From Phoronis australis (taxonomy: Eukaryota; Phoronida; Phoronidae): a stretch of DNA of 64,000 bases. This document shows, piece by piece, positions 33,186-45,555 of the stretch; position 1 is the stretch's first letter, and every line of letters starts with the position of its first letter. The position numbers were made by a program, and so were the translations under genes. A model generated the notes under the pieces. The model was not told the DNA's origin and did no database searches. It saw only the letters and a program-made list of their open reading frames with translations. The stretch is from contig NMRA01000293.1 in assembly GCA_002633005.1 (NCBI GenBank), positions 360,756 to 424,755 of the forward strand, written 5' to 3'.

Positions 33186-34546
33186 TTAGGATTCCCCGCG
33201 TACGTGCACGTTTGACCATTTCTCGTAGATGCTAGACTTCCCATTTTCCCGCGTGGATGAGAAACCCAGCATGCGCCAACCTTTGCTCAATAGGAATTCA
33301 CCGAGCTCTGGCCGGGTTATGTCGTCGTAAACGTGAATGCTCACATAGCCGTTGCCGAAATCTATGACTTTGGCTTTCTCTCCGAGATTCTCGAATTGAC
33401 CTTCGTAATTTCCCGGAATGTTTCGGTAGGTCTCGATCAACTGCTTGTGTACCGTTTGCCGGAAGGGAATAAGATGGATGACATCAACATGTCCGCACAC
33501 GGTGATGTCCCTGTGGCCTCCATAGACGTCTAGAATTCTTGGTATCAGTCTCGATTCGCCAGCTGGTTCGTGGTCGTAGCTATATCTTGAGCTTCGATGA
33601 AAGCTAAAGTAAAGAAAATACACCTCTTTTTACTTTGTGTCGTGTTACACCCTGATGTGACTGAAGATTTAAATAAGTCTGGAAAGAAATTCGAGATCGA
33701 GACACATGTGTGCCCTAATAGGCCTACATTGTGAAAAAAAGGTACTGATGACTCATTATTTTGATACAACGCCCATGGTTTTACTTCGGCACTACCTATA
33801 TCCAAGTCGAAATATTTAATCATGAAAAGTGCCGCACTAAAAAAGCGATATCGATCCTCACTCCTAAAAGAACCATAGTGCTATCGATCAATGCTATGAT
33901 ATCGCATTCCAGTCTCCGACGGAACATAAAAACATAAAGTAGTTGGCATCGAACCTCCGCCGAGACAGTTACCTGTGATTACCTGTATGGCCTGAACTGA
34001 CAAGAAATGACAGTTGAAAAATTCATGATAGTTAACGAGTTTTTCACCAGAATCAAACGCACCTTTTCCCGAAACCTTACAGCAACATTCGCCTCCAGAC
34101 CCGGGCCTCAGACAAATGATGTGATGTAAGACGTGTGCGCGACAATTTCAGTACTCAAAGTTATGGGTAGTGTTTTATCCAAACGTTCGAGGTAAAACGG
34201 CTAGGATTCATAATCCTATGTAAAATCGACTTGTATGCCCAGTAGCCTCGGCTAACATTGAATGATTACCAGAACACGAGAAGCCGGCTAAGAGGCGAAC
34301 GTCGTCGTCCTGAAATGATCTTGCCATTACTGCCTACCACGTCGCTACAAAAGGTGATAGACGTCAAGTGCTGAGGTCAACCCACAGCAAGATGACACCA
34401 GTAGTGCCTATAGTGTTTTGTCAAAAAATTACGTTGCCTCAGTTACAGTTCGTCATGTTCTGCCGTAGCGTAATTTATTACGTAAAGACTTACCTGTTTT
34501 GATGATCAGAGCCTCCATTCATATGATATCGTGGACGGTGCGACAT
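33186..34546 (-). CDS. Uncharacterised 156-aa protein, two coding exons
   Basis: Exon 1 is 34546-34494 (MSHRPRYHMNGGSDHQN), with a perfect donor CAG|GTAAGT. Exon 2 is 33603-33186, starting after TTTAG. The split Ser codon AG|C keeps phase, giving 471 nt including the stop. The first ~30 residues are polar, His/Ser/Arg-rich and probably disordered. The rest looks like a compact folded domain with alternating hydrophobic strands (DITVCGHVDVIHLIPF, KAKVIDFGNGYVSIHVYDD) and a C-terminal segment LGEFLLSKGWRMLGFSS. There is no signal peptide or membrane segment. I do not recognise the family and assign no function. A polyadenylation signal lies 253 nt downstream. Existence as a gene is supported by splice-site quality and the length of the open frame. 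Confidence 0.65.
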
Positions 34547-35338
34547 TTTGAAGCGTGTGTCCTCGTTCTACCCAAGTATATCCCTCGGTGATTCGGTAAA
34601 CACTCCCCAGATGCGTATGGCTTTTGTCCTCTATTGTGTGTGTGCGGCCAGCTATGTTACAGGTATTCAATCGAAAGCATTCCTGTGGCGATAGACTGGA
34701 ATAAGCTTGAATGAGCTACTCCGGTGTCTAATGGTGAGAAACGAGAAAAGGGAACGATTCTAGTCTGTGTATTCTGTATACTTTTGTGTATTAGCATTGG
34801 ATTGCAAGGTTTCGCGAATGAATAATTAAATTGCTGCCCTCTTCGGTTCCGTTCATTGTTGACCCCCCTTCTCATTATTGGATAAGCCGATCTATACCTG
34901 TTTGTAGTGAACATGGACGCGTCTACGTTTTCACCAAAAGGGTGAATAGCCATTATTGTGTGTGCAGATGGAGGCATACAGTATTTATTCCCATTTCCGA
35001 AAAAAACGCATATTTGACATGACCTTTTCAGTATTGAAACATCATTAAGAAGAATATTTGATGAGACAAATATCCCATAGTGACGATGACGTTAATATGC
35101 CGTTCGATCAGAACGCTGGTGGGACGCACGCCTGATTGTCGTCTGAATAGAACTGTAAACGCTCGTGAGACGTTTGATCTGCTTTTTTATCACCCGATTC
35201 CAAATCAGTCGATAGACTTGCCTCATCGGGAGAAGCGTAATTTATGGTTATATTCCGCTTGTCCATTATATGCACATGATTGGTAGAATATATACAAGCA
35301 GTACTACTACCACTACTGCTACTTCTGTTCTGCTATTG

Positions 35339-35386
<48 letters not shown>

Positions 35387-35880
35387 TTATTATTATTATT
35401 ATTATTATTATCTTTACCTGGCTGACATCGACTGTAACAATTGTTCATGCCGTGTCAGAAGTTTTTGTCAGTAGCCCAGTTGTAGGTCATAGGCGTAGGA
35501 AGCATTGGGTGGTGGTGCCAGGCGGGGAACATCTGTTCAGTTTTCAATATTTTAAAACGATGTGTGGGATGCGAAACTTTTAATAATAATCAATTGTTGC
35601 TTCCTACGTGTGTGTAGATGTTCATGTAGAACAGACGCGAAGAACATCAACTTCTGTGTGTATTACAAATTACATGTCGCATACAAGCTCCTTGGCCGAA
35701 GCTCTAGTTCTGTCTGCCTTCACTGACCATTCAAACAGCTGACTGGGAACCACGAAGACAAGTGTAAACCGAGATACCCTTCTCCTTTCACTATGTCATG
35801 TAAGAGTGCATGGATGATTAACCTCATAGCGAGACCAAAGACAACAAATAGCAATTAAAGTAACGCAGTAACTCAATCCA
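34547..35880. other. Intergenic region with trinucleotide microsatellite
   Basis: Presumed promoter side of the 156-aa gene and 3' side of the galaxin-like gene. Apart from the TAC/TAT microsatellite I see nothing functional. Short frames rich in Tyr or Ser here are translations of the microsatellite. Confidence 0.5.
35338..35411. repeat. (TAC)n/(TAT)n microsatellite
   Basis: About 16 consecutive TAC units pass into about 8 TAT units, with degenerate TAC-like triplets upstream from 35301. Confidence 0.95.
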
Positions 35881-35886
35881 TTTATT
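35881..35886 (-). terminator. Polyadenylation signal of the galaxin-like gene
   Basis: AATAAA on the minus strand, about 180 nt past the galaxin-like stop codon at 36065. Confidence 0.5.
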
Positions 35887-36064
35887 TTGCGAACAACACA
35901 CGATCAGACCGAATATTCAATCTCACAAATGTTATTATCTTCCTTCACAATGCTAAACAAGTTACATCGTAATGTTATAGTGCTCCCATCCAGGTGCAGT
36001 TGGTCTACTCACAATTTTAATTGTTTAACCATTTTTAAATGTTTTTCAAGAACCATACTCGCAA

Positions 36065-39000
36065 TTACAAGTCGCAATAAATGTTTAAAGACGAGTCGAC
36101 AACTTTTCCATGACAACACACTTTCTTGGGGCTTTCGTATGGAATGTTGTCACAACATTTGTTGAATTTTCCTCCAGGGAATGTTTTCCCACCGCAAGAA
36201 ATTGTACCACCTGGCTTCTCGTGAACGTTGGAGCAGACGACGTTTCTATCGATGACGACGGCATTGTTGCAACATTTCTGCGTCGCTTGGCTATAACGAT
36301 GGTTATTGCAGCAAGCGAACTTATATTTGTCGATAACTCCACCGTCACAGCAAGTTTCTGTCGAAAGCGAATAGAATTTGCCAGCGCAACATCCATACCA
36401 AAGTTTATCTTTTGTGACCCCGCCGCAACATAAGTCACTTGCTTTGAAGAAGATTTTACCATTACAGCAACCTTGGGTGTTCGGGTAGAACGGTTTTCCA
36501 GCACAACAAGCCCCCTTGTTTTTTGGCTGAATCTGAGTTCCACAACAACTATGAGTCATCACGTTGTAAGGTACCCCGTAGCAACATCGGTACCACGCTT
36601 TTTCCTTCACGGATCCGCCACAGCAGATGTCGTTGACTCGGTTGTACGATACTCCGCTACAACAGCCATGCGTCCCATCGTCAATGACTTTACCGTCACA
36701 GCATGTCTGTGTTTCATCATTATACGGCACTCCGCCGCAGCAGTTTCCGCCTTTCAGCTGCACTTCTCCACCACAGCAAACGTGTGAGAAACGAGAGAAA
36801 AACTTGCCAGAGCAGCAACCGTACCATAGCTTGTCTTTAACAACACCTCCACAACAAATGTCTGTATATTTAGAATAAGACTTGCCATTGCAGCAACCGT
36901 CAGATGCGAGTTTGATGATTTCGTCACCGCAGCAAGCGTGTGTTCTGTCGTCATATATCTGGCCACCACAGCAAGAGCCGCCCTTTGCAGCAATGGTGTC
37001 ACCACAGCAAAAGTACTTACTGACAGAGTAAGGTCTACCTGCACAACAGCCAAATTCGCCCTTGTTTTTCACCAAGCCTCCGCAGCAATTGTCACTGTCT
37101 GTGTAGAAAGGAACTCCTTTGCAACACCCTTGGTTAGCGCTGTCAATCACATTACCGTTACAACATGCATGCGTTTTAGGATTGAAAGGAACATTGTTAC
37201 AACAATGATCTTTTCCTTTTGGTACAACTTGTCCGCCACAACATGTGTATGAAGACAACGTGTAGGTCTTGCCATTGCAACACCCGTACCACCAGGCGTC
37301 TTTGGTGACTCCACCGCAACAGACCTCAATTCGCTTGTCATATGAAGTACCATCACAGCAACCCTGGTCTTCGGTGTCTATAATCTTATCTTTGCAGCAC
37401 GATTCATATTTAGGATCGAAGATGTCGCCACCACAGCAAGTGTTGGAATCCTTCGGTACAATCTTCCTACCGCAACAAGAATATTTACCTAAGCTATACG
37501 CTTCGCCATGACAACAACCATACTGGTATTTGTCTAGAACTGAACCATCGCAACAAATCTCATTATGTTTGTTAAACGGGCGTCCGTCACAGCATCCTTG
37601 GCGTGCAAAATTTATTACTTGGCCTCTACAACACGCTTCTTTTACTGGAGTATATGAGACGCCGTTGCAACACTGTGCGTCACCTTTGAGAATGATTTGT
37701 GCACCACAGCATTTGGATGAAGACAACGAATAGACCTTTCCGCCACAACACCCGTACCACATCTTGTCTTTGACAATGCCACCACAACACAAGTTTACAT
37801 TTTTCTTGAATGTGACACCGTTGCAGCATCCGTGGCTCTTGAGGCGTATTATGCAATCATTGCAACATGCCTCACGGCTTGGGTCATAGGGCTTGCCACC
37901 GCAGCATGCACTCCCCTCTTTCGGTTGAATTTGCCCATCGCAGCAAATTTGGTTGTTCACGTTGAATGGTTTTTGTCCGCAACAGCTAAAATACGCCTTG
38001 GGCTTAACGGCACCTCCACAGCAGATTTCATTGGCTTTAGTATAAGCTACTCCACTGCAGCAACCCTGCGTTCGTCCATCTAAGAGCTTGTTATCACAAC
38101 ACGTGCTTTTAAGAGGGTCGAAGAGAACTTCATTGCAACAATGGCCCTGATATTTGGACACGATATTTCCGCCGCAGCAAATGTGAGACGATGTGGAATA
38201 CGCTTTATCAGCACAGCATTCGTACCAACTTTTATCTTTAAGGACGCCTCCACAGCACATATCCCTGTTTAGATAGTAAGGAACCCCATCGCAACAACCT
38301 TGATGTCCCTTTTTGAGTATAAGTGACTGGCAGCACGTGTTGGTCAGTGCGTTGTATGGTTTCCCACCGCAGCACTTGAAGCCTGCCTTCGGACTAAGGT
38401 GACCACCGCAGCACATTTTGTTGGACGACAAGGAGTATGGTCTACCGGAACAGCATCCAAATGCAGCGCTGTATTTGACTAATCCACCACAGCATATCTG
38501 ACTGTTTTTGGCGAAAGGTATACCTTTGCAACATCCTTGAGTTGAACTGTCAACTAGCTGGCCATCGCAACAATCGTGAGTTTTGGGGTTGAATGGTTTG
38601 TCGTTGCAACACGCTTTGCCACTGTACTTTGACTGAATCTGTCCAGCACAGCATGACTGCGATGCGAGAGAATATGGCTTGCCAGCACAACACCCATACC
38701 AGAGCTTGTCTTTGAGGATACCGCCACAGCAGACTTTGTCCCACTTGTAATATGGAAAGTTGTCGCAGCAGCCCTGCTTGGCAATATTAATGCACTGATT
38801 ACCGCAACACGAGTGGTGGTTGAGAGAGTACACATAACCCCCACAACATCCTTCTGTCGCCTTTTTGTATGATTTGCCCGAACAACACCCGTATTCAGCT
38901 TTAGACTTACTTTCCCCACCGCAACATATTTCAGTGTACTTGTCGTACACCTCCCCTCGGCAGCAACCTTGTGAAGCAGCTGTGATTACGCGACCATCGC

Positions 39001-42000
39001 AGCAACTTTCAGTTTGAGGGTTGTAGGGTACGTTATTACAACAGGTGCTCTTATCTTTGGGTTGGACTTGACCTGCGCAGCAAATATCATAAGCTAATGA
39101 GTAAACTCGACCAGAACAGCATCCATACCATGCTGAATCTTTCAGAACGCCGTTGCAGCAAACGGACCTATCCTTGAAGTAAGGGGCGCCATTGCAACAA
39201 TCCTGGTTTGATTTCTTGATCACTTGGTTATTGCAACAGGAATGAGTAACAGGGTTGTAAGGAACTTTTACACAGCATGCTTGGTTTTTGTCAATGACTT
39301 GACCGCCGCAGCAAGTATGGCTCGACAAGGTGTAAACTTTTCCATTACAGCACCCGTAAAAGCCCTTGTTCTTTGCTTTGCCGTCGCAGCAGATGTAACC
39401 ATTCTTGTTGTACGGAACACCATTGCAACAATCCTCTGTAGCAGAGTTAATTACTTGGCCGTTACAACAACTTTGGGTGCCTGGTTTGTAAGCATTTTTG
39501 CCGCAACACTGTTTACCGTTGCCAGAGTGGACAATGTTCTCGCAACAAATGTGGGATGTGAGACTGTAAGGCTGACCTGCACAGCAACCGTAGTGAGAAG
39601 TGTCTTTAACATAACCTCCGCAACACGTCTGACTTTTCTTGGTGAATGGAACTCCTTTACAGCATCCTTTGTCGGCGGTGTTGATGACATGGCCATTACA
39701 GCATGTCTGATATTTGGAATCGAACGGCTTTCCATTGCAGCATAAACCGCTGCCTTTCCTTTGAATGTGTCCACCGCAGCAAATATCAGACGTGATTTCG
39801 TAAGGTTTGCCGCTACAACAACCGTACACGTCTTTGTTTTTGATGACACCACCACAGCACATTTGTTTGTCCTTGTAATATGGTACACTGTTGCAACAAT
39901 CTTGCGACCAAGTGCTTATTATTACTTTATTGCAACAGGTGTGAGTTGAAGGATCATATGGCTTTCCGTCACAGCAACTGCTGCTGTCTTTCTTTTGTAC
40001 CTGATCTCCGCAGCATATATGCGTACTGGTGTAGAAAAGATAACCAGAACAACAACTGTATGAATAACCGTCCTTAACTTTACCTCCACAACATATCTCA
40101 GATGTTTTACTGTACTGCACACCATTACAGCACGCTTGAGTGGAAGTGCTGATGATTTGACCTTTGCAACATTCTTGGTAACTGGAATCAAACGGCTTGC
40201 CGTTACAACATTGGGCAGCATCTTTCGTTTGGATTGTTCCGCCGCAACAAATGTGGGACGAAAGCTTGTAATATTTGCCTTGACAACACCCGTACCAAAT
40301 CTTGTCTTTAACCACACCGCTGCAGCACATATCGCTTTGCTTATAATAAGGTACGCCATTACAACAATCCTGGATAATAGAACTTAATATCTTGTTATTG
40401 CAACACATACTCGTTGTAGGATCATATGGTTTATCATCACAGCAACCGTTGCCATCTTTCTTTTGAATTTGACCCCCACAGCAAATGTGCGTGCTTACGT
40501 AGAAAGGGTAACCTGAACAGCAACCGTACGAAGATCTGCTCTTCGCTTTTCCACCGCAGCAAATCTCAGAGCTCTTGCTGTAAGGTACTCCATTGCAGCA
40601 GCCTTGACTGTCAGTAGTTATGATTTGATCCCTGCAACATGCTTGATACCTGGAATCAAAGGGCTTTCCATTACAACACTGCCCTCTATCCTTTCCTTGG
40701 ATCTTTCCACCACAACAAATGTAAGAGGAAAGTTTGTAATATTGGCCTCGACAACAACCGTACCAAATCTTATCCTTAACAACATCGCCACAGCAAATAT
40801 CGCTGGCTTTGTAGTATGGTACTCCGTTACAGCATCCTTGTTTGTTTCTGTTTATAACGTGTTTGTTGCAGCAAGACTCCGTAGATGGATTGTAATAAAA
40901 CTTACCGCAGCATAGGTTGCCATTGTTGGACTGAATCCGGCCTTCACAACAAATCTGCGACTTAAGGTTATATGGATAACCTGCACAGCAGCCATACCAC
41001 GATTTATCTTTCACAACACCGCCGCAACAAATTTGCGACACTTTATTAAAAGACGCACCATTGCAGCAACCGTCGGCGTCCGTACTGATTATCTTCCCCT
41101 TGCAACAGGCCTGGTACAATGAATCGTATGGTTTACCGTCGCAACACTTGGCTTCATCTTTCGCTTGTACTGTTCCACCGCAACATACCTGCGATGACAA
41201 ACTGTAGGTTCTTCCGTTGCAACATCCATACCATTCCTTGTCTTTGACTACACCGCCGCAACAGATGTCGGATGCCTTGTAATATGGGGAACCATCACAG
41301 CAGCCTTCGGTATTCTTGCTGATAATTTTGCCATTGCAACAGGACTGTGTCGAAGGATTGTAAGCTTTGTTGCTGCAGCAGTATGAACCCGTGCAGCATT
41401 CTGAATCTGCTTTAGACTGCACGTAACCATTACAGCAAATCTGGGTATCCTTTTTATAGCCTTCACCGTTACAGCAGCCGTACCACGCCTTTTCATACAC
41501 CTTGTACCCACAACAGATCTCATCAGCTTCCGTATATTTCAAACCCGCGCAACATCCGTAGTAGCGCCTGTTGACGTAGTCTTTACCGCAGCATTCGTAG
41601 CCATTTAGGGAACCATACACGTTTTTAGATTGGCAGCATGTCTGTTTCTGTTTAATGAAATAACCTGTGCCACAGCACTGAAACAATGACGCGTCTTTTA
41701 GAATCGTGCTACAACACACTTCCTTTGCTGAGTTGTAGCGCAAATAACCGCATCTTTTATCGTACCCGTAATGGTTTCTCCGCGGTACACCTCCGAAGCC
41801 AGTACCACCTATTCCACCGTGGAAACCAGCGTCGCAAAGTCTGCAATATAAAGTGACGACCGTCGGTTACTGTTAAGAAAACGCAATATTCCACGAGTTA
41901 GAACTGACATACCCTGTTTTAAAGGGACATTTTCAGGGTAGAAAGTCATCAAGCAGAAATTACCTGTAGCGCGGAATTGAACCCGGCACCATCTCTGCAT

Positions 42001-45000
42001 TAACAGCCGATGAGCCACATTGCTCGCGTTAAAAAGCACAAAACTTTAAAGGCTTACTATCAAATGCTCTCCATTTCTTGACTTAAATTTTTTCATTTTT
42101 TATTTTAATGACCCTGCACATGCTCTATAAATCCGTTCCAAACTGTTGCAGGAGAAGTTTGATGGTTTTATTTTGACCCATAAGCATAAACATTTCGTGA
42201 TGACGTTCTGACCCTGATATCATCGATGCTGCGCGTGAATAAGGTCAACTGTGTTATGGAGAGGTGGTTTCGTAAACGCAGAAACAAAACAGAGATTGTT
42301 AACGTTTCCTATGTTCACCAGTAATCTGAATTTCCTGGGTTTGCTATTTGAACAGTCATATGAATGTCAGTTACTTGACAAGTAAAACGTAGAAAATAAA
42401 TGTAAAATAGGCAAAAATAATAGATTAGACGCAGTGGTGACATTTAAATGGCAAAGACACCGGTCTTGATTTCTGTGAATGTCGATCCGTCTGACAACAG
42501 GCGAGAGGGTGTGGTAGGACGCCGTGTCCCTCCGCTAAATCTACCAGTTTACAATTTAGCGTTGACGTTGTATTAAAAAGTCAAAGAAGCACTCGTTTAC
42601 TGTCTTCAATACATTGCGACCTTTAAAATTCTCCAGTAAAACCTTCAGTTCACCATAATAGAGTCAAGTGTAACAGCCTAATCCACACATCTAGTGTCGA
42701 CTAATTGCAAGTGGGAACGATTCCCAGCGAAATATCGAATAACATCGCCCAATGATTTGCCGCCATCCCAGAGCTGTTGTGAAATCAACCGTACGACTGT
42801 ATAATTCTAACTTGCCTGACGATGCACCGATTGGTGATTTCTGATACTAAGGCCCTGCTGACACGGCAGATTACCTTCCGACTTCCGGTCGATATAACCA
42901 TGTTTAGACCGAAAACTCATGAGATTGGCCTCTGAAGTTTACAAGCATGTGACTACGCCCGAGCATGCTAGGCATAGAATAGAACCCAATCGGCGAGATC
43001 AGCCGATCGTCGCCCGATATGTGACTAAGGCATAACATAATATTCCGAACAAATAAATGAGCACTTAAATCGATCTGAAGCGAAGTTGATTGCAAATCTG
43101 TTTACTTCCAGATTTACCCCGTTTAACATAAACTTAAGTCTAAAACATTCACTTTCTGCCGCAGATTATTACATCTATCCAGCATCCAGGATATAAACTT
43201 GTGTGGGTCCACCTTACAAGGTGGCATGGCTCCCAGGAAAGAATCTTTTTGAAAATAATAATAACGATGATTATGATGATGATGATGATGACGATGATGA
43301 TGATGATGATGATGATGATAACCAAATAATAGCTTTATTTTATGTAACAGACCTCCTTGCGAAATTACGAAACTTACAATATATAGAGTCTAAATACAGC
43401 AGATCTAAGAGAAATTTATTCCAATTCAAAAACTTGTAAATAATGGTATAATAAGGATATAAACAACAACAATTGTATAACAACAACAACAAGTGAAAAA
43501 CCCTCAATTCACATCTTAAAACATCATAATCATTCGTAATCACGTGGCCACTATTTTTGTGAAATTTTCATTTTTGCTTTGAACAGTTCCTACAAATGAA
43601 CTGCAAAAGACTTCATGTTTGAAATATATTTTTCAAGACTTTCTCATTTTCTTTAATCTATCACAAGTTCACAAAGTAAAAAGTCTTCATGTTTGGCAAT
43701 TGGCATCTCAACTTTTTAAAAAAATCGAGGCAAGTTTTTCTAGGCTGTAGATCAAAAGTACGATTGCAAGATCTCGATGAGTAAAAATCCCAATAGTTTC
43801 AACGAGGTAGTTTTTGTGGAAGAAATTTAATTTAGGTACATGGTCCTCAGTGTTTTTGGAAATCGGAATTAAAAACTGCTGGAAATCAAGAGGCATGAAG
43901 AAAGTGGATTGGGATGTTGTCCAAGTCGGTCGAGACAACTGTCAAATTTGGCAAACAAAAATACATCAAAAGATCAGTCAAGGGTAGCAATGAAAAAAGA
44001 GAACTGTTCGACATTTTATTGAAGATACGAGTTTATTGGATTGCGAATGGTGACAGCATTAGGCGCTACAACGAGCGTATTTCCCAACCATCACCGAGAG
44101 CGCTTCTTACCGGTTAGGGTTACTATAGCCACTCATCACAGGGTTTTTATGACCGGCTGCTTTTATTTTGTGATTATGGAACATAGATGGGCGTCAGTCA
44201 GGTAACCGCTGCCTATTCGTGGCAACATTTTTTCTGTCCGTTTTAGGCACAGCGGACTATAAACTGAACCCGTTATTGAAAATAGAACTTTTCCATTGTT
44301 TGAAAGGCAAAAATCGGTTAACCACAAAAGAAGAAATAATGCGCAGCGCAACTGCTGTTCCTCGATTGTGTAACCTGGCTGTGCAACACAAAGGGGCGAC
44401 TTGACTTGTGTGCACCAAGGCTTATCAGAGCGATCTTAACTACTGGATCATACAACTATTTGGAAACTGCATTGTTGTTCGCTACTCCATGAAACTCAAT
44501 TTGCCACTACACCTTTACACGTAATTGTTACTTTTGATGTCTAAGTATTCAACAACTGTGTTGGCGTGTAAGCTGAGGTGCCATTTTAATTTGCTGTTGA
44601 TGAATCGAAACTATTTTCAGCTTTTGTCGTCACCATTTTTCCATAAGCTTCACGCAAAACACAGAGACTCCAATCCAATGGTAAAGATATTTTCAAAACA
44701 AATTATTTTTGTTGTCCAAGTTTAGATTGTTTATACTGTGCCTTTCACTCGAACTTACGTTTTGGATCTTTGTGAACCATTTACACTCCGAAAGGAAATT
44801 TTGATTAAAGGGATTCTGTGCAAAGACAGAACACTTTATACCATCGTTTCTGGAAAGATTTTCTCGGAAAATATTCAAACTGGACACGTAACGCAATTAT
44901 TTTGTAACACAGCAAGTTCTGAAATTCCCACAAGTCCATCCTATGTTATATTTTAACCGGACAATCTATATTATAGTCAGAGATTGAGTTTTTCTACTGA

Positions 45001-45099
45001 AATAATATTTGAATATGAATAATTTCACTAAATTGCATGAAACTGCAATAAAACTCACCCCAGAATTGTTAGTGCAAGGACTGGCGCTGACAAGTACAT
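36065..45099 (-). CDS. Galaxin-like secreted protein with about 140 Cys-Cys repeats
   Basis: Galaxins are secreted cysteine-rich matrix proteins, first known from coral skeletons. Two coding exons: 45099-45059 (signal peptide, MYLSAPVLALTILG) and 41840-36065, joined in phase (GG|A) to about 1,938 aa. The signal is followed by a Gly-rich stretch (GFHGGIGGTGFGGVP) and then by CC dipeptides about every 13 residues to the end. Six CC motifs form a 78-residue super-repeat, typically ICCGGVVKDKxWYGCC, then NGxxYSLSSxxCCGG, then CCxGKPYDxxxxxCC, then IIxxxxxGCCNG. About 23-24 super-repeats fill the exon. No membrane segment or enzyme domain is seen. A TATA box lies about 70 bp upstream of the ATG. 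The first exon is chosen because it is the only signal-peptide ATG with a good donor and correct phase that I found upstream. The function in this organism (matrix, tube or cuticle, or mineral-related) is inference. Confidence 0.87.
41925..42045 (-). mobile_element. tRNA-derived SINE-like fragment
   Basis: On the minus strand, TGGCTCATCGG resembles a tRNA A box, and GGTTCAATTCC, 23 nt further on, is a good B box. About 50 nt later comes AATGTCCCTTTAAAA. A decayed second copy (TTCGCGCT to GATGTCCCTTTAAAA) is at 47307-47385. The A-B spacing is shorter than in a true tRNA, and no cloverleaf closes, so it is not a functional tRNA gene. Confidence 0.5.
43264..43320. repeat. (GAT)n microsatellite
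   Basis: About 18 GAT-type triplets with occasional GAC and TAT interruptions, inside the galaxin-like intron. An Asp-rich frame across it is not a gene. Confidence 0.95.
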
Positions 45100-45170
45100 G
45101 GTTCTTTTGTGTAGTGACGACAGGCCACGACTAAAAAACTTACTCAGGAAAACCATTCAATGAACTTTCA

Positions 45171-45178
45171 CTTTTATA
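45171..45178 (-). promoter_or_regulatory. TATA box of the galaxin-like gene
   Basis: TATAAAAG on the minus strand, 72 bp upstream of the signal-peptide ATG at 45099. It predicts transcription starting near 45145 with a 5' UTR of about 45 nt. It is the clearest core promoter in the window. Confidence 0.6.
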
Positions 45179-45330
45179 TCGAAATGTTTTTATTGCGCAA
45201 GGAATTAATGATCAAAATGTGAGCAGGTGCGGGGAATTGTTCACGAATATTCGTTCTTAAATAGTCCTTGCCAAAAATAACTGCTTTGCGTTATTTTTGT
45301 ATATATATTTAATGGTTATTTGTGTAGATG

Positions 45331-45497
45331 TTCATTTGGCCTTACGTCAAAAAGATTAATAACAAAATCAAACAGTAAAGAGCGAGTCCACAAATCGACG
45401 ATAATTTGGTAATTGAATAGTGGCATATGCTTGATTGTTGTCGTCGTTAAGCTTTAATTTAGAATTATTGGCGTGGTTTAAACTTATTTTAAAGATG
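45331..45497. repeat. Direct repeat flanking LINE remnant, copy A
   Basis: Matches 46940-47110 in the same orientation at roughly 80-85 percent by eye. Shared blocks include CAAATCGAYGATAATTTGGT, AGTGGCATA and TGGTTTAAACTTA. Together the copies bracket a degenerate LINE. Confidence 0.75.
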
Positions 45498-45555
45498 TTT
45501 GTGTTTTATTTTAGTACCTCCGATCCATATACATGATATCAAAAGTGCCTTCCTA

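Larger units (their letters stand above)
41841..45058 (-). other. Large intron of the galaxin-like gene
   Basis: A 3.2-kb intron with GTGAGT donor and TTGCAG acceptor. It contains a tRNA-like SINE copy (41925-42045) and a GAT microsatellite (43264-43320). No other exon was recognised. Confidence 0.7.

Noticed and set aside
35266-35474. Poly-Tyr and poly-Ser/Asn open frames
   Set aside because: Translations of the TAC/TAT microsatellite.
36085-41523. Many open frames of 60-173 codons on both strands overlapping the galaxin-like exon
   Set aside because: They are shadows of the TGTTGT/TGCTGC repeat: the repetitive Cys-Cys codons keep other frames open and produce Ala/Thr/Val- or Gln-rich nonsense.
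41950-42030. Possible functional tRNA gene
   Set aside because: A and B boxes are too close and I could not fold acceptor and anticodon stems; a SINE fragment is more likely.
43203-43439. Asp-rich open frame
   Set aside because: Translation of the GAT microsatellite inside the galaxin-like intron.
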